A stretch of DNA of 64,000 nt from Symmachiella dynata (GCF_007747995.1 NZ_CP036276.1:7616001-7680000), one strand, 5' to 3'. Counted from the first letter of the stretch, positions 53,627-63,150 are shown. A program made the numbers and translations. Notes: generated by a model from the sequence alone, not told the origin.

Positions 53627-54304
53627 ATGTTGATTCGCGCGTTGTCTGAGAGATGTCGTAGTCTGCTGCGACATCGTACCACCGCTGCTTTGGCAGCCGT
53701 GGCATTCATGGTTGCCGGAACCTCCGTCTATTCATACGACGCGACGCCCGACGTCCTGCGCGTCGAAGAAGATTGGGAGCTCATTCTCGATGAGCCGTCC
53801 AACTCCATATCCGCTCCGCAAATGATGACCGTGATGAGCCCCAAGGAAGATCTCGGAGACCTCTATGGAATGGTCACCTGGAATTACCGCGAAATCCCCA
53901 GCTTCTATTCCGGTGGATTGCAATTGCAATCGTGGTCGGATGATTTGTTTCTGTATTCCAAGAATTTTCATGAAGGTGAATTCAGCACCAAGGGCGAGAC
54001 GATCACTTGGACACAATCTTTGAAGGTCAACAACAACATTTTGACCCTACGGATTAAAAACGGGCAGTCTGATACCTGGGGATCGTTCGGCGGAACCCAG
54101 ATGCAATTGAGCGAGTTGATTTTGGTCAATAACCTCAACAGCTATTCGCCCGAAACATCAGTGGAAAACTCAGCCGTCACCTACGGTGCCTATCGCGTTG
54201 TCAGACTGCGAATCAAAGAAGTCCGGTATTACGACGCGGACAATAATTTGATCTCCACCGACAGCGCGTCGCGAGTCGTGCACGAACGACCGAGCAATAA
54301 CTAA
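53627..54304 (+). CDS. Unknown secreted protein in the pseudopilin cluster
   Basis: This protein of 225 residues has an Arg-rich N-terminus, a hydrophobic segment (TTAALAAVAFMVAGTSVYS) that could be a signal peptide, and a beta-rich remainder with DVLRVEEDWELILDEP, TWNYREIPSFYSGGL and many aromatic residues. The family is not recognised. Start ATG 53627 follows GGGAGAGAG at a good distance; the open frame extends to 53585. It lies between a PEP-CTERM gene and a TadG-like gene and is probably exported. Confidence 0.6.
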   Translation: MLIRALSERCRSLLRHRTTAALAAVAFMVAGTSVYSYDATPDVLRVEEDWELILDEPSNSISAPQMMTVMSPKEDLGDLYGMVTWNYREIPSFYSGGLQLQSWSDDLFLYSKNFHEGEFSTKGETITWTQSLKVNNNILTLRIKNGQSDTWGSFGGTQMQLSELILVNNLNSYSPETSVENSAVTYGAYRVVRLRIKEVRYYDADNNLISTDSASRVVHERPSNN

Positions 54305-54317
54305 TTCACCGATCCCC

Positions 54318-54339
54318 ACCCGCGGAGACATCCGCGGGT
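54318..54339 (+). terminator. Terminator-like hairpin
   Basis: ACCCGCGGA (54318-54326) pairs perfectly with TCCGCGGGT (54331-54339) around a 4-nt loop, 13 bp after the stop. Only TCTC follows, so intrinsic termination is partial. Confidence 0.65.
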
Positions 54340-54384
54340 TCTCAGGGGGCGGCCTGTTTCAGTCAATTGATGAAGGTAGGCACC

Positions 54385-55581
54385 ATGAAAATTCAACACC
54401 ATCTGCGACAGGCCGCGGAACAGGCCCGAAGCCGTAACGGAAATATCCTGGTTCTGGCCGCGTTCTTTATGATCGCCATGATGGGCTTCACCGCCTTTGT
54501 GGTCGACGTCGGCTATATCACACTGACCAAATCCCAGTTACAAAATGCCGCCGACTCCGGCGCGTTGGGAGCAGCGCTGGAGCTACCCGACGGGATCGGA
54601 GGGGGTGCTTTAAAGACTCCGACGGAAGTCGATACCGCTTCGCGTGATGTGGCCGTCGACATGGCTGGCTCGCACGCCGGTGGCGGATTGGCGGCAATCA
54701 GCGCCGACCAACAACAAGACGTACGCGTTGGCCATGTGGAGTGGGATGCCGAATCTGGTTCGTGGGTCAAGACCTGGGGAACTGCCCCTTACAATCTGGT
54801 CGAAGTCGCCCTGCACCGCGATGGCAATAACGCCGATGGCCCGTTGGACTTGTTCTTCGCCCCAGTGATTGGACACAACAACGCCAACGTCGACGTCGTT
54901 GCTGCAGCCGCCATGATGAACGGCAGTGGATTTCGCGTGGAACCAGGTAGCACCGAAACCACTGGGCTACTCCCGATCGCCGTCGATTGGGACACCTGGG
55001 TGGACTTCACAACCGCCACGACACCCGGTGGACTGTTCACCGACAATTACTATTTCCATGAAGATACCGGGACCGTTTCTTCAGGATCCGATGGAATTCT
55101 GGAATTGAACATGTACCCCAACGGCACGGTCGACTTGCCTCCGGGCAACCGGGGAACGGTCGACTTGGGGAGCCCCAACAACAGCACCAATGATCTGAAG
55201 CGGCAAATTTTGTATGGACTGAACGACTACGATTTTTCGTTCTTTCCCAACAATGAAATCAAGGCGAGCTGGGCCGAGCCGTTGATTGTGAATGCCGATA
55301 CCGGTTTGAGCGCAGGAATCAAAGCGCAATTGACGGCAATTATCGGACAGCCGCGGGCCATTCCAATCTTCTCCGAAGTTGGCGGCGGCAATGGCAACAA
55401 CACCATGTACACGGTCGTCAAGTTTGTTGGCATCCGAATTGTCGCCGTAAAACTGACCGGCAGCCCCAGCAAAAAACATGTCACCATCCAACAGGCCCCC
55501 TACACAGGACCGCACATCATTCGGAGTTACCAGACGTTTCAATCTGATGAAATTATGGCACCACCGTTTCTGATCGAGTAA
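54385..55581 (+). CDS. TadG-like protein without VWA domain
   Basis: This protein of 398 residues has the TadG-type helix GNILVLAAFFMIAMMGFTAFVVDVGYI, very like that at 46566, but the VWA domain is absent and the C-terminal 200 residues are an unassigned beta-rich domain. It and the following TadE look like a duplicated pair of the 46566-49054 genes, with the C-terminal module exchanged. ATG 54385 with AGGTAGG upstream is preferred over 54370. Confidence 0.82.
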   Translation: MKIQHHLRQAAEQARSRNGNILVLAAFFMIAMMGFTAFVVDVGYITLTKSQLQNAADSGALGAALELPDGIGGGALKTPTEVDTASRDVAVDMAGSHAGGGLAAISADQQQDVRVGHVEWDAESGSWVKTWGTAPYNLVEVALHRDGNNADGPLDLFFAPVIGHNNANVDVVAAAAMMNGSGFRVEPGSTETTGLLPIAVDWDTWVDFTTATTPGGLFTDNYYFHEDTGTVSSGSDGILELNMYPNGTVDLPPGNRGTVDLGSPNNSTNDLKRQILYGLNDYDFSFFPNNEIKASWAEPLIVNADTGLSAGIKAQLTAIIGQPRAIPIFSEVGGGNGNNTMYTVVKFVGIRIVAVKLTGSPSKKHVTIQQAPYTGPHIIRSYQTFQSDEIMAPPFLIE

Positions 55582-55668
55582 CCCCTGTTCCCAACACACT
55601 AAGTACGTTTGTCGCTCAAAATGAAGTTCCCAACGAGATACAACGCGACATTTGGAGGAGTGCAAAAG

Positions 55669-56148
55669 ATGAAGATGTTTCGGATCCAACGCGAATCGTC
55701 AGATCGACGCGGTGTTGCCGCAGTTGAAATGGCATTCGTATTCCCCGTTTTTATGCTGCTGGTCTTAGGCGTCATCGAGTTTGGCCGCTATATGATGGTC
55801 GGCCAACTCGTCACCAACGCAGCCCGCGAAGGCTCGCGACTGGCCATCCGTGGCACATTCACTGAAGAGGAAGTGAAGCAAGACATCCTAGGCTTCATCA
55901 CTGACGCCGTCGGCGTCGAAGCGGGACAGGTCGACATTGACGTTTCGACCGAAAGCGGCGACACGATCCAATCCGCCGAGTCGAAGGATCCGATCACCGT
56001 CAGCGTGGCGATTCGCTTTAAGGATGTGACCTATCTGCCACTTCTGGACGAAGGGGGCAGCGGTGACGATGACCCTTTCTCCGGACTCCGCGCTCAACAC
56101 GACGCGGACGATTGGATTACCGGTGTGAGCGTAATGCGTAAGGAATAG
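55669..56148 (+). CDS. TadE-like pseudopilin D (paralogue of A)
   Basis: This protein of 159 residues has the TadE helix DRRGVAAVEMAFVFPVFMLL and the segments FTEEEV, VTYLPLL and the ending MRKE that also occur in the 48572 gene, so the two are recent paralogues. The ribosome-binding site GGAGGAG lies 8 nt before the ATG at 55669. It is the last gene of the cluster, 12 bp from a convergent transporter gene. Confidence 0.88.
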   Translation: MKMFRIQRESSDRRGVAAVEMAFVFPVFMLLVLGVIEFGRYMMVGQLVTNAAREGSRLAIRGTFTEEEVKQDILGFITDAVGVEAGQVDIDVSTESGDTIQSAESKDPITVSVAIRFKDVTYLPLLDEGGSGDDDPFSGLRAQHDADDWITGVSVMRKE

Positions 56149-56160
56149 CGGGCTGAATCA

Positions 56161-57945
56161 CTACCCGGCAAGTTTTAGAAACGCCGTAAACACACCGGCG
56201 ATCGTCAAACCGATGCAGGAAATAATCAGCAATACGTCCCACAGCCGGCCCGGACAGAGCCGGCGGTCGGTCATGCGGTAGCGGAAAAAGAGCGCCGCAA
56301 ATGCCAACATCGGCAGCATGACCGCCTGCGTCAGCCCGCCGAACATCACCAGGGCCACCGGATTGGCGTTGGGAATCCAATACACGCCTGCGCAAATCAT
56401 CGGCAGCACCATGCCGAAAATCATGATCGAGCGATCATGCGTCTTCTCATTGTGCGGATCCATCACACCGAGCACCTTTAAGAAATCGGTATACAGCCGC
56501 GCGAAGCCGGCATTGGCGACCAGGAACGTGGAATACAGCACCGCGATCGCGCCGATCAAAAACAACCAGCGGGCATGCTCGCCAAAGACCGGGACATATT
56601 GCTCGATCAGCGTGCTCACCATCCGCATGCCTTCGGGCACCAGCCCTTGCTGATACAGCGCGGCTGCTCCCATCACAAAGAAGGCCAACGTGGCGATCGT
56701 ATAGACCACCATCGACGCAAACGCATCGTAGTGCATGACCATCATCCAGCCCCGCGCCCGTTTGGCCCAACTCTCGTCGGGGCTGCGCGGTCCGGCATAT
56801 TTGGCATAGCCTTTTTCCAAACACCAATAGGGATAGGCGACCAATTCACTCGCCCCCACCCCGATAATCCCAAACGTAAACATCGCCGCCTTCAACCCCG
56901 CAATCCCTTCGGGGATGTGGAACGATAATCCGTACAAATAATCGTCCATCTTGAGCGCGAACTCCTCATGGGTTTGCAACGATATCACATTGCCGATCGT
57001 GATAAACGTAAACGACACGACCAACGTCATCGACAAGTTTTGAATCAACTTGTACCGCCCGCGGCACAACAGCCCCACGGTGATCAATGCAATGATTGTG
57101 CCCCAGATTCGGTCATCAAACGTGAATGGACTGGTCATCTCCTTCAATTGACTTTTGATATCGCTGACAGTCTGTTCCCGCTGCGCCAGTTCAATTTGAG
57201 CAGGTGAAGCGGACTCACCGTCGGTCGGTGCGGGGGTCGTGTCGGCAATTTCCGCCAGTTGTGATTGTGCGTGAATCAGCTCGCGCGTGGTGGCAATCAA
57301 TTTTCCGCCGCGTTCCCCCAGCCGTTCCATCCGTCCGGCGATAAATTCGTTGCCTCGTTTGATACGGGCGGCTTCCTCCGGAAGCTCATCGGGACTCGTC
57401 ACTTGGTCGTGGTCAATGAAATCAACATACCGCAGCAGATCAGCTTCGTTCGGCACTTGGACCGCTTTTGCATAGTCGCCCGTGATCGGGACCGCAATCG
57501 CCAACGATTGCCCCACGCCGCCGACAATGCCGCCTGCTTGACCCAAGATGGAGATCATCATCACCAACCAATACCACAGCAGCCAATTGACGCGCAGTCG
57601 CGGTCCAGGGACGCGGTTCAGCGCAGCTAAGGGGGTCTCGCCGTGGCTGACTGTATAACGGCCGATTTCGATTTGCACGAAGACCTTGATCACACACCCA
57701 ATAATGATCAGCCACAGCAGCGTGATTCCCGCCTCGGCGCCGGTCTTGGTCGTGGCAATCAATTCTCCCGAGCCGACAATGCTGCCGGCAATGATCATCC
57801 CCGGCCCCAGCCGCTTGATAATGCCTATAAAATCACGTGGCGGGTCCTCTGTGCCGCCCCCTACCGCGGGATCCATGGAAGGGGGCAACGTGTCGTGTTC
57901 GTCGAAATTCGGCTCGGTCATGGGGGGAATAGGGCCTTCGGACAA
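56161..57945 (-). CDS. Nramp-related transporter with large hydrophilic insert
   Basis: This 594-residue membrane protein has the Nramp-like first-helix pattern GPGMIIAGSIVGSGELIATT, as in the 142 gene but with GSGEL in place of GAGDL. The classical DPGN metal-binding motif is absent. An insert of about 110 residues between helices 3 and 4 (residues 165-275, rich in Glu, Arg and Ala, with AARIKRGNEFIAG and LAQREQTVSD) is predicted to form coiled coils. The remainder has about eleven helices. Substrate unknown. It converges on the last TadE gene. Confidence 0.8.
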   Translation of the reverse strand: MSEGPIPPMTEPNFDEHDTLPPSMDPAVGGGTEDPPRDFIGIIKRLGPGMIIAGSIVGSGELIATTKTGAEAGITLLWLIIIGCVIKVFVQIEIGRYTVSHGETPLAALNRVPGPRLRVNWLLWYWLVMMISILGQAGGIVGGVGQSLAIAVPITGDYAKAVQVPNEADLLRYVDFIDHDQVTSPDELPEEAARIKRGNEFIAGRMERLGERGGKLIATTRELIHAQSQLAEIADTTPAPTDGESASPAQIELAQREQTVSDIKSQLKEMTSPFTFDDRIWGTIIALITVGLLCRGRYKLIQNLSMTLVVSFTFITIGNVISLQTHEEFALKMDDYLYGLSFHIPEGIAGLKAAMFTFGIIGVGASELVAYPYWCLEKGYAKYAGPRSPDESWAKRARGWMMVMHYDAFASMVVYTIATLAFFVMGAAALYQQGLVPEGMRMVSTLIEQYVPVFGEHARWLFLIGAIAVLYSTFLVANAGFARLYTDFLKVLGVMDPHNEKTHDRSIMIFGMVLPMICAGVYWIPNANPVALVMFGGLTQAVMLPMLAFAALFFRYRMTDRRLCPGRLWDVLLIISCIGLTIAGVFTAFLKLAG

Positions 57946-58154
57946 GAGACGCGGTCAAATCGTAGCTCCCACCCTACCCTGCCCCGTTTTTGTTCGCAAG
58001 AAGTCATTGCTAATATGTCGCGGTTCAGCACGCACAAAATTTTGACTTTTCCCACCCCGATTCAGTATCCTTAAAGAACCAGCGTGCGGCATGCCCGCAC
58101 TGGTCGGCGACGTTCCTCATCATCACGATTCACGTTTTCAAGGAGCCGAAGCGG

Positions 58155-58379
58155 ATGATCATGATCAATTGGCTGGCATTTTTAGGCCAAACCGGACAGG
58201 TTACAGGACAGGGAAGTTGTCAATGTCGCACCAAGCGAAAAGCCGGTTGGGCTGTATGTCCCGCGGTTTGTAAGACCCCCTGGCAACCTGCCGCCATCCC
58301 CGTCCAGCCACACTATCACGCATCCCGCCACCACGCCGAACGAACCGCCGCCTGGAACCGTCGCCAACGACTCGGATAA
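58155..58379 (+). CDS. Possible small Cys/His-rich protein
   Basis: A 74-residue open frame with AAGGAG at 9 nt before an ATG at 58155. It has a hydrophobic start (MIMINWLAFLGQTGQV), a Cys-rich centre (SCQCRTKRK, VCPAVCK) and His-rich end (HYHASRHH). No family is recognised. Small, but the ribosome-binding site is better than for most spurious frames, so it is listed tentatively. Confidence 0.3.
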   Translation: MIMINWLAFLGQTGQVTGQGSCQCRTKRKAGWAVCPAVCKTPWQPAAIPVQPHYHASRHHAERTAAWNRRQRLG

Positions 58380-58695
58380 TCCGTTCCGGGTAACCGCAAT
58401 GGCACAGACATCGGGGCGGGCGCAGCCCGCACGAAGCCGCAGTTTCCGCGCTCTGAAACGAGCAGAGTCTTATTGGTTAAAGACAGCTCAAACTGCTGCT
58501 TCTTGTGCCTGCGGCACACCGATTGCCGTTGGCAATCGCTGCCACCCTGTGATGGTTTCTTCACGGCTGAATACAATTTGTCGCTATCGCTAAAGAAACC
58601 GGGGTGGTGGTCAATCGATGCCCGGCAAGATAGGATGCGGGTTGTATCCAGTTGCACTGCGCTACCGAACTATCCATTTTAATAGGCCCCGATAA
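58380..58695. other. Intergenic region before the sialidase-like gene
   Basis: About 320 bp. It includes a short perfect stem, GCGGGC (58416-58421) and GCCCGC (58425-58430), with a 3-nt loop. No supported gene. Confidence 0.4.
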
Positions 58696-59766
58696 ATGTC
58701 ATTTGGATTCCGAAACCTAGCGATCACAATCTGCGCCGTTGCGGCGATTGTTCAAATAAATATTGCGGCCCATGCCGACGAAACCCCCAAGGTCAACGTC
58801 CTCTCCGTCCGTCGCGGTTTTGACAACGGCGAGCATAACGCTTTCACCGACTTGTGCCGCTTTGGCGACAAATACTACCTCGCCTTCCGCACCTGCCCGG
58901 ACGGGCACATGGTGCATCCCACCTCGTCGATCATCATTCAATCCAGCGACGACACCAAGACCTGGAAAACCGTGCACCAATTCAGCGTCCCCAAACGGGA
59001 CGTTCGTGACCCACACTTTTTGGTCTTTAAGGACAAGCTGTTTGTTTATACCGGCGCTTGGTATTGCGGAGACACGTCGCCCAAGAATTATAAAATGGAC
59101 GACCACCTGGGCTATGCGGCGTGGAGCGACGATGGCGAAAACTGGCACAGTCCGGTGATGCTGGAAGGGACCTACGGACATTACATTTGGCGGGCCGCGG
59201 CGCACGGCGACAAAGCCTACCTGTGTGGCCGCCGCAAACGAGAATTCGCCAAAACCACAACCCGCGCCGAGCGCGATCCGCTCATCGAGTCGGCCATGCT
59301 GGAGAGCGACGACGGGTTGATCTACCGCAAAAAGGCGCTGTTTCAAACCACCAACGGCGACGAAACGGCCTTTTTGTTCGAAGACGATGGATCAGTACTT
59401 GCCGTCGCCCGTAGCGGCAGCAAACTCAACGCACAATTGTGCCGCTCCCAGCCCCCCTATGAGAAATGGGACCGTACGAATTTCGATCGCTACATCGGCG
59501 GCCCCCTGGTCGCCAAATGGGGGGATCGCTATTTGGTTGCCGGACGCAAAACAATCGGGCCGGCAGTCACCGCGTTGTATTGGCTGGTCGATGGCCAGTT
59601 GCACGAATTCGCCGAACTTCCCAGCGGCGGCGACAATTCCTATCCCGGTTTCGTCGCACTCAGCGACACCCGCGGCTTTGTCTCGTATTATTCCAGCCAC
59701 GAAAAAGATGCCGACGGCAAATCAATCACGGCCATCTATTTCGCGGATTTGGAAATCGAAGAATAG
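58696..59766 (+). CDS. Secreted sialidase-like beta-propeller protein
   Basis: This 356-residue protein has a signal peptide and a series of Asp-box-like strands (e.g. SSDDTKTWKTVHQF, WSDDGENWHSPVML, the S-x-D-x-G-x-x-W type), as in exo-alpha-sialidase-type six-bladed propellers. The N-terminal RRGFDNGEHNAFTDLCRFGDKYYLAFR strand is also characteristic. Catalytic sialidase residues cannot be confirmed from motifs alone. Planctomycetes carry many such propellers for polysaccharide use. Confidence 0.7.
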   Translation: MSFGFRNLAITICAVAAIVQINIAAHADETPKVNVLSVRRGFDNGEHNAFTDLCRFGDKYYLAFRTCPDGHMVHPTSSIIIQSSDDTKTWKTVHQFSVPKRDVRDPHFLVFKDKLFVYTGAWYCGDTSPKNYKMDDHLGYAAWSDDGENWHSPVMLEGTYGHYIWRAAAHGDKAYLCGRRKREFAKTTTRAERDPLIESAMLESDDGLIYRKKALFQTTNGDETAFLFEDDGSVLAVARSGSKLNAQLCRSQPPYEKWDRTNFDRYIGGPLVAKWGDRYLVAGRKTIGPAVTALYWLVDGQLHEFAELPSGGDNSYPGFVALSDTRGFVSYYSSHEKDADGKSITAIYFADLEIEE

Positions 59767-59817
59767 TCGGGTGCGCAGTCGGCGTGGTTTTCCACGCAGC
59801 CAACTTTTTGAATTCAT

Positions 59818-59862
59818 AGCAAGCGGGCGCCTGCCTTCAAACTGCCCCATCGCCCGCTTGCT
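59818..59862. terminator. Shared terminator between convergent genes
   Basis: AGCAAGCGGGCG (59818-59829) pairs perfectly with CGCCCGCTTGCT (59851-59862), a 12-bp stem around 21 nt. It lies midway in the 107 bp between the convergent propeller genes and would work in both directions; no T-run. Confidence 0.7.
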
Positions 59863-59873
59863 GAATGTGAGGA

Positions 59874-61208
59874 TTATTCGCGGACCACCTTCACAGCGAA
59901 CAAGGCCTCTCCTCGCCGCAGCAACACAAGCTGCTCGCTCCACAAGGCGCTATAAAGCACGCTGGCGGAGAATCGGTCTGTTTTCTCGCCGGCGACCGGT
60001 TCAGGATCCTCGGGGAGTGCTTCCCATTTCGAGAGCTCTTGATCATCGCCGTTGTTCGCCAGCAGGTTGATTTTTCCATCCCTGCCGCAAATCATCACCA
60101 GCTCGCCGATTCCGATAGGAGTCGCCCAGACGCCTCCACCGAGCCGTTTGTTGAATTTCTCCTGACCGGTTTCCAGGTCTAATCCAAAGATCACTCCGGT
60201 TTTATTGATGAAGTAGGCTGTGCCGTTGTGTGCCATCGGTGAACTGAACGAACTGGTGGCCCGTTTCGCCCGCCAAACATAATCAGCTTCCCATGCGCCG
60301 TCGTCATTCTTTGTGATTTGAATAACACCATTCGATTTAGCGGATTTCCCCGCATCGGAATTCCCACGACCCACCCTTGCACCAATCAGAAACCGCCCTT
60401 CACCCAGCGGAACAGGAGTGGGTGTCGTGTTGCCGGAAATACCCTCGACGGCCCACAGTCGCTCTCCCGATTCCGGATCCAAGCCGACCAAATGTCCCGA
60501 CGCGCTCAACACCAAATGGTGTCCGTCAGCCACCGGAACAAGTCGTGGACTCGACCAACTCGTCGCGCCCAAGCCGGCGACCTTCCAGTTGTTCTCTCCC
60601 GTTTTTTTATCCACCGACAGGACATACGGTTCTTCGCTCCGCTCGACCCAAATGAATGCAGACCGCTCGTCTTGCGCCACCGAAGCAGCCAAGCCGTGCC
60701 GCGAGCTGATTTCTCCGTACTCTTCTGCCAGATTCCGTTCCCAACGCACGTCGCCCTTGTGCGTGAAGGCCAACAGGTTGCCCCCTTCGAAGAAACAAAT
60801 GACCCCCTCCGCATCAGCTGCCGGGGTCGGTGCTGCGCGACTCACATAATTGCTGCTTTTTTGCGGCGTCGCGTTTTTGACTTTGTGTTGCCAAACCTGC
60901 TTGCCATCAGCCAGCGCATAGGCCGAGACCAGATAGGTCTCTTTTTCAGGACCTTCCACCGATGTCACATAAACATGCTCGCCCCACACGACCGGTGAGG
61001 ATTGCCCATAACCGGTGAGATCCGCTGTCCAGGCAAGCTCGGGAGCGAGTTTCCAGTCCCCGACCTCCGCAGAGTTGGACAGCGACACCTGCCCGCCGTT
61101 TTGAAAAGAATCCCAATCATTTCCCGCGGATACGACTCCGCTGCCGAAAACAACTAGTAATGCGGCAAGCCAGCATCGGTTCCCGCGAATATAGGCGAGC
61201 GGTCTCAT
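59874..61208 (-). CDS. Secreted PQQ-like beta-propeller protein
   Basis: This protein of about 444 residues has an N-terminal signal peptide (WLAALLVVFGSGVVSA) and a series of PQQ-type propeller repeats, such as AYALADGKQVWQHKV, SVDKKTGENNWKVAG, LDPESGERLWAVEG and LDLETGQEKFNKRL. BamB-like and PQQ-dehydrogenase proteins share the fold. No enzyme active site is visible, so a binding or scaffold role is more likely. ATG 61208 has GAGG upstream; the frame starts at TTG 61214. Confidence 0.82.
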   Translation of the reverse strand: MRPLAYIRGNRCWLAALLVVFGSGVVSAGNDWDSFQNGGQVSLSNSAEVGDWKLAPELAWTADLTGYGQSSPVVWGEHVYVTSVEGPEKETYLVSAYALADGKQVWQHKVKNATPQKSSNYVSRAAPTPAADAEGVICFFEGGNLLAFTHKGDVRWERNLAEEYGEISSRHGLAASVAQDERSAFIWVERSEEPYVLSVDKKTGENNWKVAGLGATSWSSPRLVPVADGHHLVLSASGHLVGLDPESGERLWAVEGISGNTTPTPVPLGEGRFLIGARVGRGNSDAGKSAKSNGVIQITKNDDGAWEADYVWRAKRATSSFSSPMAHNGTAYFINKTGVIFGLDLETGQEKFNKRLGGGVWATPIGIGELVMICGRDGKINLLANNGDDQELSKWEALPEDPEPVAGEKTDRFSASVLYSALWSEQLVLLRRGEALFAVKVVRE

Positions 61209-61412
61209 CGTCAATCATCCTCGTTACGGTTTGACCCAAGGTCGGTCCGGACGAATGCGTCCGTTTCCTCTTGGGATATTTTGAAAGCGCCAATGATACG
61301 TGTTGCCGCCCTCTGTCGGACAAAGGGCGGCAACAAACGCATCACCAAAGTCGAAATCCTGGCCACTTCACCGTCGGCGCTCAATACGTTAGCAGAACCG
61401 ACAAGGCGGGCG

Positions 61413-63050
61413 CTAGTCCAACTGCAGGATTTCCACCTCTTCAAACTTGCCGATGCCCATATTCGCTCCGCCGACAATCAGCAGGCTATTGTTGGGATAC
61501 GGCAACATGCGATGGAAGAAGCGGGCGGTCGGCAATTGTCCCACGCGCTCCCAATGTTGTTGATCCGGGGAGAGTCGGAGCAGACTCCCATCGAAAGTGC
61601 TGACAAACAACCGGCCGCCCGTAGCGAATGCTGAACACCCAAATCCGGCCATCTTTTCGCCTGGCAAGTCTTCCAGTGAGGACCACTGCTGCGATTGGGG
61701 GTCAAACACATTGGTCTTGCGCGACGGTCCTCCTTTTTCGGCCATCCCGCCCAGGGCAAAGATTTTTCCGTCATGGGCGGCAACGGCCAACGCGCGACGC
61801 TGAAACGGTGGTGCGGGAATGGATTCCCACTGCGGTTTCGCTGCCGACAGGTCGAGTTTCCAAGCTGTCTTATGCCACACGGCATCCTTGTCACCCTGCA
61901 TTTGCCATCCGCCGATTACATAGATCGTGTCGCCCAACACGGCTGCGTCGAACGACGACCGCGGTTCGGGCAATGCGGGCAGATCGGTCCATTTTTTCGT
62001 GGCTGGATCGAAACCCGCTGTGGAGTCCTGCGACCACAGGTCCCGGTCTTCGCCCGATTCGTTTTTAGCGGTGAAGCCTCCCAGACGATAGACTTTGTCG
62101 CCATGCGGGACCAAAGCCAGACCCTGCAGATGCGGACCATCGATCACATCTTCCCAGGCACCCGGCTTGCGAAGATTAAGCCGCTGCAGCGTGTGCGCTT
62201 GTTCTTCGTGCGAATAGGAATGTGCTGCGCCGGTATGCCCGCCATAGATGTACAAGTAATCCCCGGCAACAGCGCCCCCGAAGCTGGTTACGCATACGGG
62301 AATCTCCGGCAACGTGTCGGCATCGGTCACAACTTTCGCTTCGGGCTTTTCGGCTTCGAAGGTCACTGTCGAATAGTGGCGAATGTCGTCGTATTTTTTA
62401 CCGTCCAATTCGCCGGCGGTCGCTTCGACGTGCTTGGCGCGGAATCCGTACTCACCCGGTTGCACGACCGCGACCACGACGGCACCATCCTTGTCAGTAG
62501 CTGCTTCGAATTCATCCAACTCCGGTCCGTAGCCTTTCACTTCGGCACCCACAACCGGTTTTCCTTGAAAGCTGACAACGAGCTTCAGCTTGCCGTCTTC
62601 CATTTTATGCGGAACGATATCCAAATCGAGTTGTTCGGCCGTCTTCACATTCGTCCAGGCGGCATCGGTCAGAGCGGGGCCGGTCTTGGCGTAATAACGA
62701 AGTAAAAACGGTTTCTCGCCGCGGGTGATCACACCGTAATCGTGTCGCCCTGCGAACAGCGAAGCTGTTACTTCTGCAACGTCCGTTTCGGCTTGGAGTG
62801 CTTCTTCTGTTTTTTTCAGCGACAATTTGATCGGTTTGCCTTTGGCCGACAACCGCCAGACAGTCATACCTTGCAAGCCTTCCAGCAATTCGGGGTCGTC
62901 CGGCTGGGCCGCTTCGGAAAAATAAACATCGACCTTTTGCACATCCTTTTCCACAGACGGCAGCAGCCAAATAAAATGCGCGTTTGCCGTTTGTAGAATT
63001 GCGCATTGCATGAACAATGCGGCAGCGGAGAAAACTAAAATTCGTCTCAT
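61413..63050 (-). CDS. Secreted DUF4198-like + Kelch fusion protein
   Basis: This protein of about 545 residues has a signal peptide (ALFMQCAILQTANA) and an N-terminal domain, residues about 20-250, of the DUF4198 type (HFIWLLPS start, HDYGVITRGEKPFLLRYYAK, VVVAVVQPGEYGFRAKH), a family linked to periplasmic metal (Ni/Co) uptake. Residues about 270-545 are Kelch repeats: YIYGGHTGAAHSYSHEE, VYRLGGFTAKNESG, IYVIGGWQMQGD and IFALGGMAEKGG. Fusion of the two is unusual. The ATG at 63050 is preferred over 63086 because the signal peptide follows directly. Function unknown. Confidence 0.75.
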   Translation of the reverse strand: MRRILVFSAAALFMQCAILQTANAHFIWLLPSVEKDVQKVDVYFSEAAQPDDPELLEGLQGMTVWRLSAKGKPIKLSLKKTEEALQAETDVAEVTASLFAGRHDYGVITRGEKPFLLRYYAKTGPALTDAAWTNVKTAEQLDLDIVPHKMEDGKLKLVVSFQGKPVVGAEVKGYGPELDEFEAATDKDGAVVVAVVQPGEYGFRAKHVEATAGELDGKKYDDIRHYSTVTFEAEKPEAKVVTDADTLPEIPVCVTSFGGAVAGDYLYIYGGHTGAAHSYSHEEQAHTLQRLNLRKPGAWEDVIDGPHLQGLALVPHGDKVYRLGGFTAKNESGEDRDLWSQDSTAGFDPATKKWTDLPALPEPRSSFDAAVLGDTIYVIGGWQMQGDKDAVWHKTAWKLDLSAAKPQWESIPAPPFQRRALAVAAHDGKIFALGGMAEKGGPSRKTNVFDPQSQQWSSLEDLPGEKMAGFGCSAFATGGRLFVSTFDGSLLRLSPDQQHWERVGQLPTARFFHRMLPYPNNSLLIVGGANMGIGKFEEVEILQLD

Positions 63051-63150
63051 CAAATGTGTCCTCAATGAGCAAAGGGGGTTTAGCAAACGGTAGCAAGTCC
63101 CGTTGCGATTTGTGTTTTAACTAAACATGGAATGCCGTAACCGAAGCCGT

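Noticed and set aside
61695-62705. Plus-strand open frame of 336 codons across the Kelch fusion gene
   Set aside because: Antisense to repeat-containing coding sequence; no ribosome-binding site and no recognisable motif.
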